Below are positions 45,401 to 54,386 of a DNA stretch of 64,000 bases, one piece after another; the stretch's first letter is position 1; every line of letters starts with the position of its first letter. This stretch comes from Kaistia geumhonensis (lineage in GTDB: Bacteria; Pseudomonadota; Alphaproteobacteria; Rhizobiales; Kaistiaceae): the NCBI RefSeq assembly GCF_030815145.1, contig NZ_JAUSWJ010000001.1, forward strand, positions 1,736,001 through 1,800,000, written 5' to 3'. Both the position numbers and the translations under genes were made by a program. A model generated the notes under the pieces. That model saw only the letters and a list, made by a program, of their open reading frames with translations, was not told where the DNA came from and ran no database searches.

Positions 45401-48093
45401 CCGAGCTGGGCGACGCGATCCTCGCCGCGCGCGATGCCGATACGGCCCTGCTCGCCGGGGACGACGAGCGGCGGCTGGCAGCGGTCGAGGCGAGCTGGAG
45501 CGACATCGAGACATCGCTCGGCGATCTTTCGGCCCTCGAGGCCGCCGAGCTGGCGCTTGCGCACGACCCGCATGCGTCGCTGACCGCGATGATCCGGAGC
45601 GACCGCACGGGCTTCGACGAAGCCGCCGACTGGCTCGATCGCCTCGCTGCGACGGATAGGTCCTCGCTGGCAGCCGCATTGGCGCGGCCCGGCGGGGGTG
45701 CTGTCAGGGATGCGCTCGCCGAACACGTCGCAGCGACGCGGCCGCTTCTCGCGGCCATCCGCGCCGAGATCGCCGGCATCGCGCGCGAGTTCGGCGTCGA
45801 GGGCTTCGACGGCGAGGATCTGAAGGCGCTCGGGGAGAGCGTCGCCGCCCTCGCCGGACGGCGCGACGAGCTCAGCCAGTGGCTTGGCGTCCGCAGCGCG
45901 CGGCAGGATGCGGAACAGGCGGGCCTCGGGCCGTTCCTCGCCGAGGCGGAAGCGCGCGGCGTGCAGACCGCCGAGCTGCCGCTGCTCTTCACCGGCCTCG
46001 TCGCCGAGCAGCGCGGCCAGCAGCTGCGGCGCACCGATCGCATTCTCTCGCGGACCGGCGGCGCGAAGCTCGCCGCTCATCGCAGCGAATTCCGCAAGCG
46101 CGACCGGCAGCGGCGCGATCGCGACCGCCTCGCCGTGAGGGCCGCCGTCATCGGGCGCCAGGCTCTGCCGGGATCGGATTATGGTCCCCGCAGGACCTGG
46201 ACCGAATCCCCCTTCCTCAACAACGAGTTCGGCAAGGTCAAAGCCTTCCGGCCGGTGCGCGAACTCATGCGTCAGGCCGGGCGCTCGGTCCAGGCGCTGA
46301 AGCCGTGCTTCATGATGTCGCCGCTGTCGCTGGCGAAGTTCGTGCCCGCGAGGGCGCTGACCTTCGACCTGCTCGTCATCGACGAGGCCTCGCAGATGCG
46401 GCCCGAGGACGCGCTCGGCGGCATGCTGCGGGCGCGCCAGATCGTGGTGGTCGGCGATCCGAAGCAGCTGCCGCCGACGGATTTCTTCCAGCGGACGGCG
46501 GCGGACGCGGACGGGCTCGACGGCGACGACGACAGCGACGACGAGTCGATCCTCGAGGCCTGCCACAAGACGTTCCGCCAGCTTCGTCAGCTGAAATGGC
46601 ATTATCGCAGCCGCTGCGAGAGCCTGATCGCCTTCTCCAACCGCGAGATCTACGAGCCGGAAGGCCGGCGGCTGATCACGTTCCCGGCCGCTTCGCCCGG
46701 CTCCTTCTCGATAGACCGCATCCGCGTGCGCGGCGTGTTCGAGCAGCGCCGCAACGCGCCTGAGGCGCAGCGCATCGCCGACGAGGCCCTGCGCTTCATG
46801 CATCGCCATGCCGGCGACGAGGAGCCGCCGACCCTCGGGCTCGTCGCGATGAACGGCGAGCAGGCCGAACTCATCCAGGAGGAGATGCGCCTCAGGTGGA
46901 CCGGCGACGAGGCGGCGGAGACCTATCGCAAGAAGGTCGCTGAACGCGGCGAGCCCGTCTTCATCAAGAATCTCGAGAACGTCCAGGGCGACGAGCGCGA
47001 CTATATCCTCATCTCGCTCACCTATGGGCCGCGCGAGAGCGACGGTCCCGTCATGCAGCGCTTCGGACCCGTGGCGAAGAAGCAGGGCGACCGGCGCCTC
47101 AACGTGCTCTTCACGCGGGCGCGTCGGCGCATCGGCCTGGTGACGTCGATGGATTCCGGCGACGTGAGGCCGTCCGAAACATCCTCGCGCGGCGTGCATC
47201 TCCTGAAGCGCTACCTCGCCTATGTCGAGACGGGCGGCCGGGCCGAGGGCGTCGCGACCGAACGAGAGCCCGACAGCGATTTCGAGATCCATGTCGCCGA
47301 CCGGCTCGAGCGGCTCGGATTTTCCGTGCGCCATCAGGTCGGCGTCTCCGGCTATCGCATCGACCTCGCCGTGATCGATCCGGCGCGGCCGGAGCATTAT
47401 CTCGCCGGCATCGAATGCGACGGCGCACAGTATCATTCGGGCCGCAGCGCGCGCGACCGCGACCGGCTGCGCCAGGACGTGCTGGAAGGCCTCGGCTGGA
47501 CGATCCTCCGGGTCTGGTCGACGGACTGGTTCGACAATCCCGACCGGCAGGCTGAACTGCTCGCCGCCGAGCTCCGCCGCCTCGCGGCCGAGCCGCGCCT
47601 TGCGGAGAGCTTCCACGCTTTCGACACCGGCGACGCGACGATGCCGGAGCCGGAAGCTCGCGAGCCGGAAACCCCGGGACCCGCACCTGCCGACGCCCTC
47701 GCGGCGGAGACGTTCGACGACGCATCTTCGCGGCCGGCGCTTGTCGCCGAGGACGGGCCCTCACCGCAGGCCGTGCCTGCCGAGCCTGCAGCCGACGGCG
47801 ACGCCGGTCCGCTTCCAGAACCCTGGACGGCCCCACGCCTCTCGCCCGCCGAAGCGCGCATGGCGCTCGCCGCCTTCCGCGACCGCGTCATCGCTCCGTC
47901 GATCGAGGGCTGGGAGCCCGAGCGGTCGCTGCTCCGCGCCGGACTCATCGAGACATTCGTCGAACAGCGAATCCTGGAGGATGGGGACTGGTACAGCCGC
48001 GTGCCGCAATATCTGCGTCGCAACACCAATGGCGCCGAGCGGAAGCGCTATTTCGAGGAGGTCTGCGAGATCGTCGGGCGCATAGCCGGTTGA
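42493..48093 (+). CDS. DUF4011 / SF1 helicase / MTES_1575-type nuclease, candidate antiphage protein
   Basis: An 1866-aa multidomain protein. The N-terminus is DUF4011-like (RLLDMRLSNPMLNYR). The SF1 helicase core has Walker A GPPGTGKS at 413-420, a long inserted helical region (about 500-1230), Walker B D1297-E in VIDEASQM, GDPKQLPPTDFF near 1321, and the late helicase motifs NVQGDERDYILISL (about 1496) and LNVLFTRARRRI (about 1536). A PD-(D/E)XK nuclease of the Vsr-like MTES_1575 type follows (D1624 in YRIDLAV, E1641 in GIECDGAQYHSG), then a DUF3320-like C-terminus. All key residues are intact. The start is uncertain: ATG 42493 has a weak ribosome site, and a TTG at 42424 would add 23 residues. 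No partner gene is adjacent; the architecture matches single-gene defence proteins. Confidence 0.9.
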   Translation: MRNESEKRPANAIDDAEAARLSRIYEQMRDRLLDMRLSNPMLNYRHRPSSKSQLQIVDEVPEEIHRHLAGGGSVDMAPLPEPEGMPADEDTEEFRSEFDHARVADVDYLTEIEALEATGRADEYALAEAENRLRARLRERLGMPPRPSRRTVNPVEHARSLGIDPSIELPAARQKEGHADRALQTLKWPDTLEAVLDRIADTARLAEQEMGLSTLFLVFGFLEWAERGDVQKRMHAPLLLLPVRLEARKVRGRIVHALSAAGLAETNLSLEKKLLTDFGIVLPAFAADEDGPGSVEAYFEAVREAVAAESGDWRVRRFVTLGHFAFGRLAMYADLEPAQWAGHPALSPLIGAILRGTEIAGDGGAGLASAPDDHDIDDPAVEAVAPYLVLDADASQHSAVVDVMAGNNLVIQGPPGTGKSQTIANIVANALAKGKTVLFLAEKMAALEVVKRRLDEVGLGDFCLEVHSDKAVPKRVIDSLKQRHERGYSEKRAAMATDIGWEEARRDIRAYLEALHRETEVGRPFDQFWRAVRARGDLGERLALFRRTDIAGEVLVGEAAFQKALGRLDRYCSEVADFEKAFGPITTSSWSRLHFPADANPGLTHGLGDAFERLRDALSALAAKASAPPFDATSASALDAAAALHDALPRKAPSDAWLAALAPFEPAAALRFSAKIAEADTLAAALDLPAGLDASDMELRRLAAVSLPLVATEQREAWPAETYQMVEEAAREAEHAIAAAATAVEAARRLGLPETLPAAALPCLYLLGHALGPIDADIRAWLGEVRVDRPRLADVAAAAADLLADEASWRGRFPGVKGDWPAPDALDAAAAEAGRSGLSRLFAGTRLVDAVNAQLGLPPRMRLPAEDYETLADHARELGAFLADRTLPALFGRLWRGLDTPFGAAAAARKSLDDTIALILPVAGGQLIAERLAEGGAATIEGLVRAVPSVAPYVRLSREQRQRFGTTPIAELGDAILAARDADTALLAGDDERRLAAVEASWSDIETSLGDLSALEAAELALAHDPHASLTAMIRSDRTGFDEAADWLDRLAATDRSSLAAALARPGGGAVRDALAEHVAATRPLLAAIRAEIAGIAREFGVEGFDGEDLKALGESVAALAGRRDELSQWLGVRSARQDAEQAGLGPFLAEAEARGVQTAELPLLFTGLVAEQRGQQLRRTDRILSRTGGAKLAAHRSEFRKRDRQRRDRDRLAVRAAVIGRQALPGSDYGPRRTWTESPFLNNEFGKVKAFRPVRELMRQAGRSVQALKPCFMMSPLSLAKFVPARALTFDLLVIDEASQMRPEDALGGMLRARQIVVVGDPKQLPPTDFFQRTAADADGLDGDDDSDDESILEACHKTFRQLRQLKWHYRSRCESLIAFSNREIYEPEGRRLITFPAASPGSFSIDRIRVRGVFEQRRNAPEAQRIADEALRFMHRHAGDEEPPTLGLVAMNGEQAELIQEEMRLRWTGDEAAETYRKKVAERGEPVFIKNLENVQGDERDYILISLTYGPRESDGPVMQRFGPVAKKQGDRRLNVLFTRARRRIGLVTSMDSGDVRPSETSSRGVHLLKRYLAYVETGGRAEGVATEREPDSDFEIHVADRLERLGFSVRHQVGVSGYRIDLAVIDPARPEHYLAGIECDGAQYHSGRSARDRDRLRQDVLEGLGWTILRVWSTDWFDNPDRQAELLAAELRRLAAEPRLAESFHAFDTGDATMPEPEAREPETPGPAPADALAAETFDDASSRPALVAEDGPSPQAVPAEPAADGDAGPLPEPWTAPRLSPAEARMALAAFRDRVIAPSIEGWEPERSLLRAGLIETFVEQRILEDGDWYSRVPQYLRRNTNGAERKRYFEEVCEIVGRIAG

Positions 48094-48201
48094 GGCGCGG
48101 TCCGTTTCGAGAATGGATTGCCGCGGGCGTCGGAATCTGCCAACGAGAAACGTCCTCGGGGGCGTGACACCACGTCTGCTTTCCTGCCAAGGCGATCCAT
48201 C

Positions 48202-49671
48202 ATGACCGACATCTCGAGCGAAGCGGCGCCGGCCGTTCCCCTGCCGCACGAACTGGCCGCGCGCAACCGGCTCGTCATCGGCCTGCTGCTCGTTTCCGCC
48301 TTCGTCGTCATCCTCAACGAGACGATCATGGGCGTGGCGCTGCCGCGGATGATGGTGAGCCTCTCGATCACCGCCAGCACGGCGCAGTGGCTCACCACCG
48401 CCTTCATGCTCACCATGGCGGTCGTCATCCCGATCACGGGCCTCCTGCTGCAGCGGATCCAGACGCGGCCGATCTTCATCCTCGCGATGTCGCTGTTCTC
48501 GGCCGGCACGCTGATCGGCGCGCTCGCGCCCGGCTTCACGGTGCTGGTCATCGGCCGCATCGTGCAGGCCTCCGGCACGGCCATCATGATGCCGCTGCTG
48601 ATGACCACGGTGATGAACCTCGTTCCGCCGGAAACGCGCGGGCGCACCATGGGCAACATCTCGATCGTCATCTCGGTCGCGCCGGCCATCGGCCCGACCC
48701 TGTCGGGCCTCGTCCTCTCGGTGCTCGACTGGCGCTGGCTGTTCCTGCTCGTGCTGCCGATCTCGCTGGCGGCGCTGGCCATCGGCGCCAAGCGGATCGT
48801 CAACGTGACCGAGCCCCGCGCGGTGCCGATCGACCTCCTCTCGGTGCTGATGTCGGCCGTCGGCTTTGGCAGCCTCGTCTACGGCCTCAGCCAGCTCGGC
48901 GAGGGCGCGCTGCACCCGACCGCGATGCATCCGGCGATCCCGCTGGCGGTCGGCGTGGTCGTGATCGCGCTGTTCGTCTGGCGCCAGCGCCGGCTGGAGC
49001 GACAGAACCGCGCCTTGCTCGACCTCAGGACGCTGGCCAATCCGACCTTCACCATCGCGACCGTCATGATGGCGATCCTGATGATGGCGATGTTCGGCGC
49101 CTTCATCCTGCTGCCGATCTATCTTCAGGACGTGCTCGGCCTCTCGACGCTGCAAACCGGCCTTCTCCTGCTGCCGGGCGGGCTCATCATGGGCCTCTGC
49201 GCGCCGACGGTGGGCGGCCTGTTCGACAAGTTCGGGCCGCGGCCGCTGGTCATTCCCGGCGCGTTCCTTCTGGTCGGCGTGTTGTGGAGCCTCACCCTTG
49301 TCGGGCCCTCGACGTCATACTGGATGCTGCTCGCGGCGCATCTGGTGCTCAGCATCGGCCTCGCGTTGATGTTCACGCCGCTCTTCACCGTCAGCCTCGG
49401 TGCGCTGCCGCCCGAGCTCTACTCGCATGGCAGCGCCATGATCGGCGCGACGCAGCAGGTGGCCGGCGCCGCAGGGACGGCGCTGTTCGTGGCGGTGATG
49501 ACGCTGAGGGCGACGGCGGAAGCGGCCGGCGGCGAGGATGCGAAGGCGGCGCTCGCCTCCGGCATCGCCACCGCCTTCCTCTGCGGAGCGGTGATCTCGC
49601 TGGCGGCGCTGGCGGCGGCCTTCCTCGTCCGCCGTCCTGCAGGCGCCGCGGCCGGGCCGGTGGTGCACTGA
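48202..49671 (+). CDS. MFS drug efflux transporter, DHA2 type
   Basis: Major facilitator of the drug:H+ antiporter 14-helix type, 489 aa. Motif regions include FVVILNETIMGVALPRMMVSL, QWLTTAFMLTMAVVIPITGLL and GRTMGNISIVISVAPAIGPTLSG. The ATG at 48202 gives a short cytoplasmic N-terminus before the first helix. It probably exports drugs or other small toxic compounds. It stands alone, without a regulator or membrane-fusion gene beside it, and faces the L,D-transpeptidase gene tail-to-tail with a 24-base gap. Confidence 0.9.
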   Translation: MTDISSEAAPAVPLPHELAARNRLVIGLLLVSAFVVILNETIMGVALPRMMVSLSITASTAQWLTTAFMLTMAVVIPITGLLLQRIQTRPIFILAMSLFSAGTLIGALAPGFTVLVIGRIVQASGTAIMMPLLMTTVMNLVPPETRGRTMGNISIVISVAPAIGPTLSGLVLSVLDWRWLFLLVLPISLAALAIGAKRIVNVTEPRAVPIDLLSVLMSAVGFGSLVYGLSQLGEGALHPTAMHPAIPLAVGVVVIALFVWRQRRLERQNRALLDLRTLANPTFTIATVMMAILMMAMFGAFILLPIYLQDVLGLSTLQTGLLLLPGGLIMGLCAPTVGGLFDKFGPRPLVIPGAFLLVGVLWSLTLVGPSTSYWMLLAAHLVLSIGLALMFTPLFTVSLGALPPELYSHGSAMIGATQQVAGAAGTALFVAVMTLRATAEAAGGEDAKAALASGIATAFLCGAVISLAALAAAFLVRRPAGAAAGPVVH

Positions 49672-49695
49672 CGGAAAACGGGCGCTCCGCCGGCC

Positions 49696-50739
49696 CTATT
49701 GCTGGCCGGCGACGCTCGCGGTGGTCTGCGGATCGACGGGCGCCGTCGAATAGGGATCGGCGAGCGCGGCGGATGGCCGGCTCACCGGCACGCTGCTCGA
49801 CGTCATGGCGCCGAGCTTCTCCGGTCCCTTGTCGCGCAGGACGGTGCGGAAGGCTTCGTGCATGCCGCCATCCGAATAGGCGAGCGCCGGCGTGACCGGA
49901 ACGCTCGCCGACAGCGCCGCGACGGCGGCCTTGTCGCGTTCGGCCTTGGCCGCGACCTGCGTCGCGACGCTGCTGTCGACCTCATAGGGCGGACAGGGGG
50001 CGAGCGGATCGAACGGCATGGCAGGATCGATCGGCTTTGCGCCGAAGACGTAGCGGCTGGCGCAGGCCGCGACGCGCGGCGGCTGACGCGTCACGTCAAA
50101 CTGGTCCGAGCCCTGCTTGAGGTTCAGCCAGAAGGTCATGTTCGGATCGTCTCGGTGGCGCGCAAGGTTTTGCGGCGTCATGCGGAAAGGAAGCGCCTGC
50201 ACCTGGAAGGCGGTCTGCCCGCCACGCAGCGCCTCGCGGGCGACGGCATAGATTTCGGCGATGCCGGCATCGGTCATGGCGTAACAGCCGGACGAAGAGC
50301 ACGCGCCATGCACCATGAGCGCCGCGCCCTCATAGCCGAGAGCCTCCTCCAGCTGGTTCGGATAACCGAGATTGAAGGAGAGGTAGAACTGCGACATCGG
50401 ATTCATGAGCGGCATGTTGACCATGTAGAAGCCCTCGGGCGCCTGACGGTCGCCCTCGCGCTTCTTCGGGCCGAGCTTTCCGGACCAGCGGCAGATCGGA
50501 TAGGTCTTCAGCAGCGAATAGCTGCCGCTGCGGTCGCGCTTCCAGATCTCGAGTTCGCTCTCCTGCTTGTAGATGCGGACCATGATCGGGTCGGCGGGCG
50601 TCATGCCCTTGGCCCGCATCTCCTGCACCAGCTTGGCCGGAATCGGCTGGATGCCGCGCGTGTCGCGCTCGCCCGTGGTGCAGGCAGCCAGCATCAGCCC
50701 CGCGAAGCAGAGGATCAGAAAGTTACGCAAACCCGCCAT
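49696..50739 (-). CDS. L,D-transpeptidase-fold (YkuD/YafK-like) lipoprotein
   Basis: A 347-aa periplasmic protein. A lipoprotein signal with lipobox LAAC (C20) starts from the ATG at 50739; open codons upstream are not signal-like. The YkuD catalytic region is MVHGACSSSGCYAMTD with nucleophile C152 and a nearby C147, and the upstream block is QAPEGFYMVNM, as in the YafK/ErfK family. After about residue 230 comes a Ser/Ala/Pro-rich tail of low complexity. YafK-type proteins cut the link between murein and lipoprotein rather than make crosslinks, so hydrolase activity is as likely as transpeptidase. Confidence 0.85.
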   Translation of the reverse strand: MAGLRNFLILCFAGLMLAACTTGERDTRGIQPIPAKLVQEMRAKGMTPADPIMVRIYKQESELEIWKRDRSGSYSLLKTYPICRWSGKLGPKKREGDRQAPEGFYMVNMPLMNPMSQFYLSFNLGYPNQLEEALGYEGAALMVHGACSSSGCYAMTDAGIAEIYAVAREALRGGQTAFQVQALPFRMTPQNLARHRDDPNMTFWLNLKQGSDQFDVTRQPPRVAACASRYVFGAKPIDPAMPFDPLAPCPPYEVDSSVATQVAAKAERDKAAVAALSASVPVTPALAYSDGGMHEAFRTVLRDKGPEKLGAMTSSSVPVSRPSAALADPYSTAPVDPQTTASVAGQQ

Positions 50740-50857
50740 CGGCGCCGTCCGGTCATCGCCGCGACCGACCTTGGTCGCGCGCGCATCATAGCGCCGTTTC
50801 CTTAACACCCTCTCCGCGCGCTTGTCGCGCTGCGGCATCGCACGCCTGCGTGAGGGG

Positions 50858-52060
<1,203 letters not shown>

Positions 52061-52061
52061 C

Positions 52062-52733
52062 TCAGAGCTCCGGAGCGATCAGTTCGGCGATGCCGCCTTC
52101 GATGGCGAGGGGCGCGCCGGTCTGTGCCTGCAGGTCCTCCAGCGAGAGCGAGGCGAGCTTCTCGCGCAGCACGAAGCGGCCGCCCACGACGTCGATGACG
52201 GCGAGCGAGGTGTAGATGCGCGTCACGCAGCCGACGCCGGTGAGCGGCAATGAGCAGCGCTTCAGCAGCTTCGGCTTGCCGTCCTTGGTGACGTGATCGG
52301 TGATGACGGCGACGCGCTTGGCGCCATGCACGAGGTCCATCGCCCCGCCGACGGCCGGAACGCCCTTCGGTCCCGTCGACCAGTTGGCGAGGTCGCCGTT
52401 CTCGGCCACTTCGTAGGCGCCGAGAATGGCGACGTCGAGATGGCCGCCGCGCACCATGGCGAAGCTGTCGGCATGATGGAAGAAGGCGGCGCCGGGCTTC
52501 AGCGTCACCGCGCGCTTGCCGGCATTGATGAGGTCCCAGTCCTCCTCGCCCTTCGGCGGCGGCTCGCCGAAATTGAGGATGCCGTTCTCGGTGTGGAAGA
52601 TGGCTTCGCGCCCCGGCGGCTGATACTGCGCCACCTTCTCGGGCAGCCCGATGCCGAGATTGACATAGGCACCGTCGGCGATGTCCTGCGCGGCGCGCCA
52701 GGCGATCTGGTTGCTGGAAAGTCTTGCCGACAT
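52062..52733 (-). CDS. pcaJ: 3-oxoadipate CoA-transferase subunit B
   Basis: Beta subunit of 3-oxoadipate:succinyl-CoA transferase, 223 aa. The catalytic glutamate is in HTENGILNFGEPP, and the block GLPEKVAQYQPPG is typical. It starts 4 bases after pcaI ends. Together with PcaI it activates 3-oxoadipate for PcaF. No upstream pca genes (pcaHGBCD) are in the window, so aromatic ring cleavage is encoded elsewhere. Confidence 0.95.
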   Translation of the reverse strand: MSARLSSNQIAWRAAQDIADGAYVNLGIGLPEKVAQYQPPGREAIFHTENGILNFGEPPPKGEEDWDLINAGKRAVTLKPGAAFFHHADSFAMVRGGHLDVAILGAYEVAENGDLANWSTGPKGVPAVGGAMDLVHGAKRVAVITDHVTKDGKPKLLKRCSLPLTGVGCVTRIYTSLAVIDVVGGRFVLREKLASLSLEDLQAQTGAPLAIEGGIAELIAPEL

Positions 52734-52737
52734 CGTC

Positions 52738-53469
52738 TCAGCCTCCGAGCGGGTAGCGGGCGTGGGCGAGGTTCAGGTCCTCTTCCTGTGCCGGGTCCGA
52801 CACTTCCAGCACCTTCTGGACGAAGATGCCGGGCGTCACGACGATCTCCGGATCGATGCCCCCGGCCTCGACCACGCGGCGTGCCTGCACGACCGCCTCC
52901 GCTGCCGCCATGCACATCAGCGGGTTGAAGTTGCGCGCCGCGGCGCGGAAGGTGAGGTTGCCATGCGTGTCGGCCATCTCCGCCTTCACCAGCGCGACGT
53001 CGGCCTTCAGCCAGCGCTCCTGCACATAGGAGCGGCCCTCGAACTCCGCGACCGGCTTGCCCTTCGCGAGATCGGTGCCGAACGAGGTCGGCGTGTAGAA
53101 GGCCGGGATACCGGCGCCACCGGCGCGGATGCGCTCGGCAAGCGTGCCCTGCGGCACCAGCTCCAGCTCGATCTTGCCGGCGAGATAGAGCTCGGTGAAC
53201 ACGACCGGATCGGCCGAGCGGGGGAAGGAGCAGACGAGCTTCCGCACCATCCCCGCCTCGATCAGCGCGGCAAGGCCGACATGGCCGTTGCCTGCATTGT
53301 TGTTGATCACCGTGAGGCCGCCGGGATGACCGGTTGCGCGGTAGCGGTCGATCAGGGCGTGGATCAGTTCGATCGGCGCGCCGGCTCCGCCGAAGCCACC
53401 GATCATGACCGTCATGCCGTCCGCGATGCCGGAAACGGCGTCGGCCAGGCTCGCCACCCTCTTGTCCAT
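52738..53469 (-). CDS. pcaI: 3-oxoadipate CoA-transferase subunit A
   Basis: Alpha subunit of 3-oxoadipate:succinyl-CoA transferase, 243 aa. The N-terminal loop GMTVMIGGFGGAGAPIELIHAL and the CoA-site region NNNAGNGHVGLAALIEAGMV are typical. The ATG at 53469 gives the family N-terminus MDKRVASLADAVSGI; the frame remains open for about 37 codons upstream, but these overlap the control region. It is the first gene of pcaIJF. Confidence 0.94.
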   Translation of the reverse strand: MDKRVASLADAVSGIADGMTVMIGGFGGAGAPIELIHALIDRYRATGHPGGLTVINNNAGNGHVGLAALIEAGMVRKLVCSFPRSADPVVFTELYLAGKIELELVPQGTLAERIRAGGAGIPAFYTPTSFGTDLAKGKPVAEFEGRSYVQERWLKADVALVKAEMADTHGNLTFRAAARNFNPLMCMAAAEAVVQARRVVEAGGIDPEIVVTPGIFVQKVLEVSDPAQEEDLNLAHARYPLGG

Positions 53470-53582
53470 GCAGGATCCCCGATGCTGCGCCGGCCATCGA
53501 GGCCGCGCGTGTCGTTCGCTCCGCCCAGCGATAGGCCGGGAACCGGCTTCCGTCCATGCGATTTGTGCGATATGCTTCATTT

Positions 53583-53597
53583 GTTCGATTATCGCTC
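53583..53597. promoter_or_regulatory. PcaR-type operator in the pcaI-pcaR gap
   Basis: GTTCGATTATCGCTC closely resembles the operator GTTCGATAATCGCAC known for the IclR-family regulator PcaR in pseudomonads. It lies 15 bases before the pcaR start. A weaker related stretch (GTGCGATATGCTTC) begins near 53565. Confidence 0.65.
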
Positions 53598-53612
53598 AAA
53601 CGGAGACATCGC

Positions 53613-54374
53613 ATGGCCGTGGCCGAACGCGACATGATGGGCGGGCTCGCCAAGGGCCTCGCGGTCATCGAGACGTTCCGGCCCGAGCGGCAGCGTCAGT
53701 CGATCAGCGCCGTCGCCGAGGCCTCGGGCCTCGACCGGGCGACGGCGCGGCGCTGCCTGCTGACATTGTGGGAGCTCGGTTATGCCGATTACGACGGCAA
53801 GTTCTTCACGCTGACACCCCGCGTGCTGCGGCTCGGCACCGCCTGTCTCGCGACCATGCCGCTGCCGCAGCTCGTGCAGCCGCTGCTCGACGAACTCTCG
53901 GAGGAGATCGGCGAAAGCTCGTCGGTGTCGATCCTGGACGGGTCCGAGATCGTCTACGTCGCCCGCGCCGCGCAGCGGAAGGTGATGTCGATCGCGCTGA
54001 TGCCGGGCTCGCGGCTTCCGGCCTATTGCACCTCCATGGGCCGCGTGCTGCTCGCCGCACTCCCCGAGGATGAGGCGCGCAGTCGCCTCGGTCCCGGCCC
54101 CTTGCCGCAGCGCACGTCGCTGACGCTGACCGATCCCGAGGCGGTGATGGCGGCGATCGCGCGCGTACGCTCCGACGGTCACGCGATCATCGATCAGGAA
54201 GTCGAGATGGGACTCTGGTCCATCGCCGTGCCGCTTCTCTCGGCGCGGCGGGTGACGGTGGCGGCGGTCAATCTGGGCCTGCCGGCGCGCGGCGAGCCGG
54301 TCTCCGCGCTCGGCACGCGCTATCTGCCGGCGCTGAAGCGCGTGCAGGCGCGCATGCAGGAGATCCTGCGCTAG
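53613..54374 (+). CDS. pcaR: IclR-family regulator of the beta-ketoadipate pathway
   Basis: IclR-family regulator, 253 aa. The winged helix (GLAKGLAVIETF...SISAVAEASGLDRATARRCLLTLWELGYA) is followed by the effector domain with VSILDGSEIVYVARAAQRKVMSIALMPGSRLPAYCTSMGRVLLAAL, the signature of PcaR/PcaU/PobR regulators. It is divergent from pcaIJF with a PcaR-like operator in the gap, so it most likely activates pcaIJF in response to 3-oxoadipate or a related metabolite. GGAG precedes the ATG at 53613. Confidence 0.93.
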   Translation: MAVAERDMMGGLAKGLAVIETFRPERQRQSISAVAEASGLDRATARRCLLTLWELGYADYDGKFFTLTPRVLRLGTACLATMPLPQLVQPLLDELSEEIGESSSVSILDGSEIVYVARAAQRKVMSIALMPGSRLPAYCTSMGRVLLAALPEDEARSRLGPGPLPQRTSLTLTDPEAVMAAIARVRSDGHAIIDQEVEMGLWSIAVPLLSARRVTVAAVNLGLPARGEPVSALGTRYLPALKRVQARMQEILR

Positions 54375-54386
54375 CGCCTGCGCCAG

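Noticed and set aside
45007-47616. 869-codon open frame opposite the helicase gene
   Set aside because: It is an antisense shadow of the helicase and nuclease domains, with no recognisable family and no ribosome site.
49689-49710. GCCGGCC/GGCCGGC hairpin between the MFS and L,D-transpeptidase genes as a terminator
   Set aside because: There is no T-run on either strand and the right arm lies inside the transpeptidase coding end. It may be chance in GC-rich sequence.
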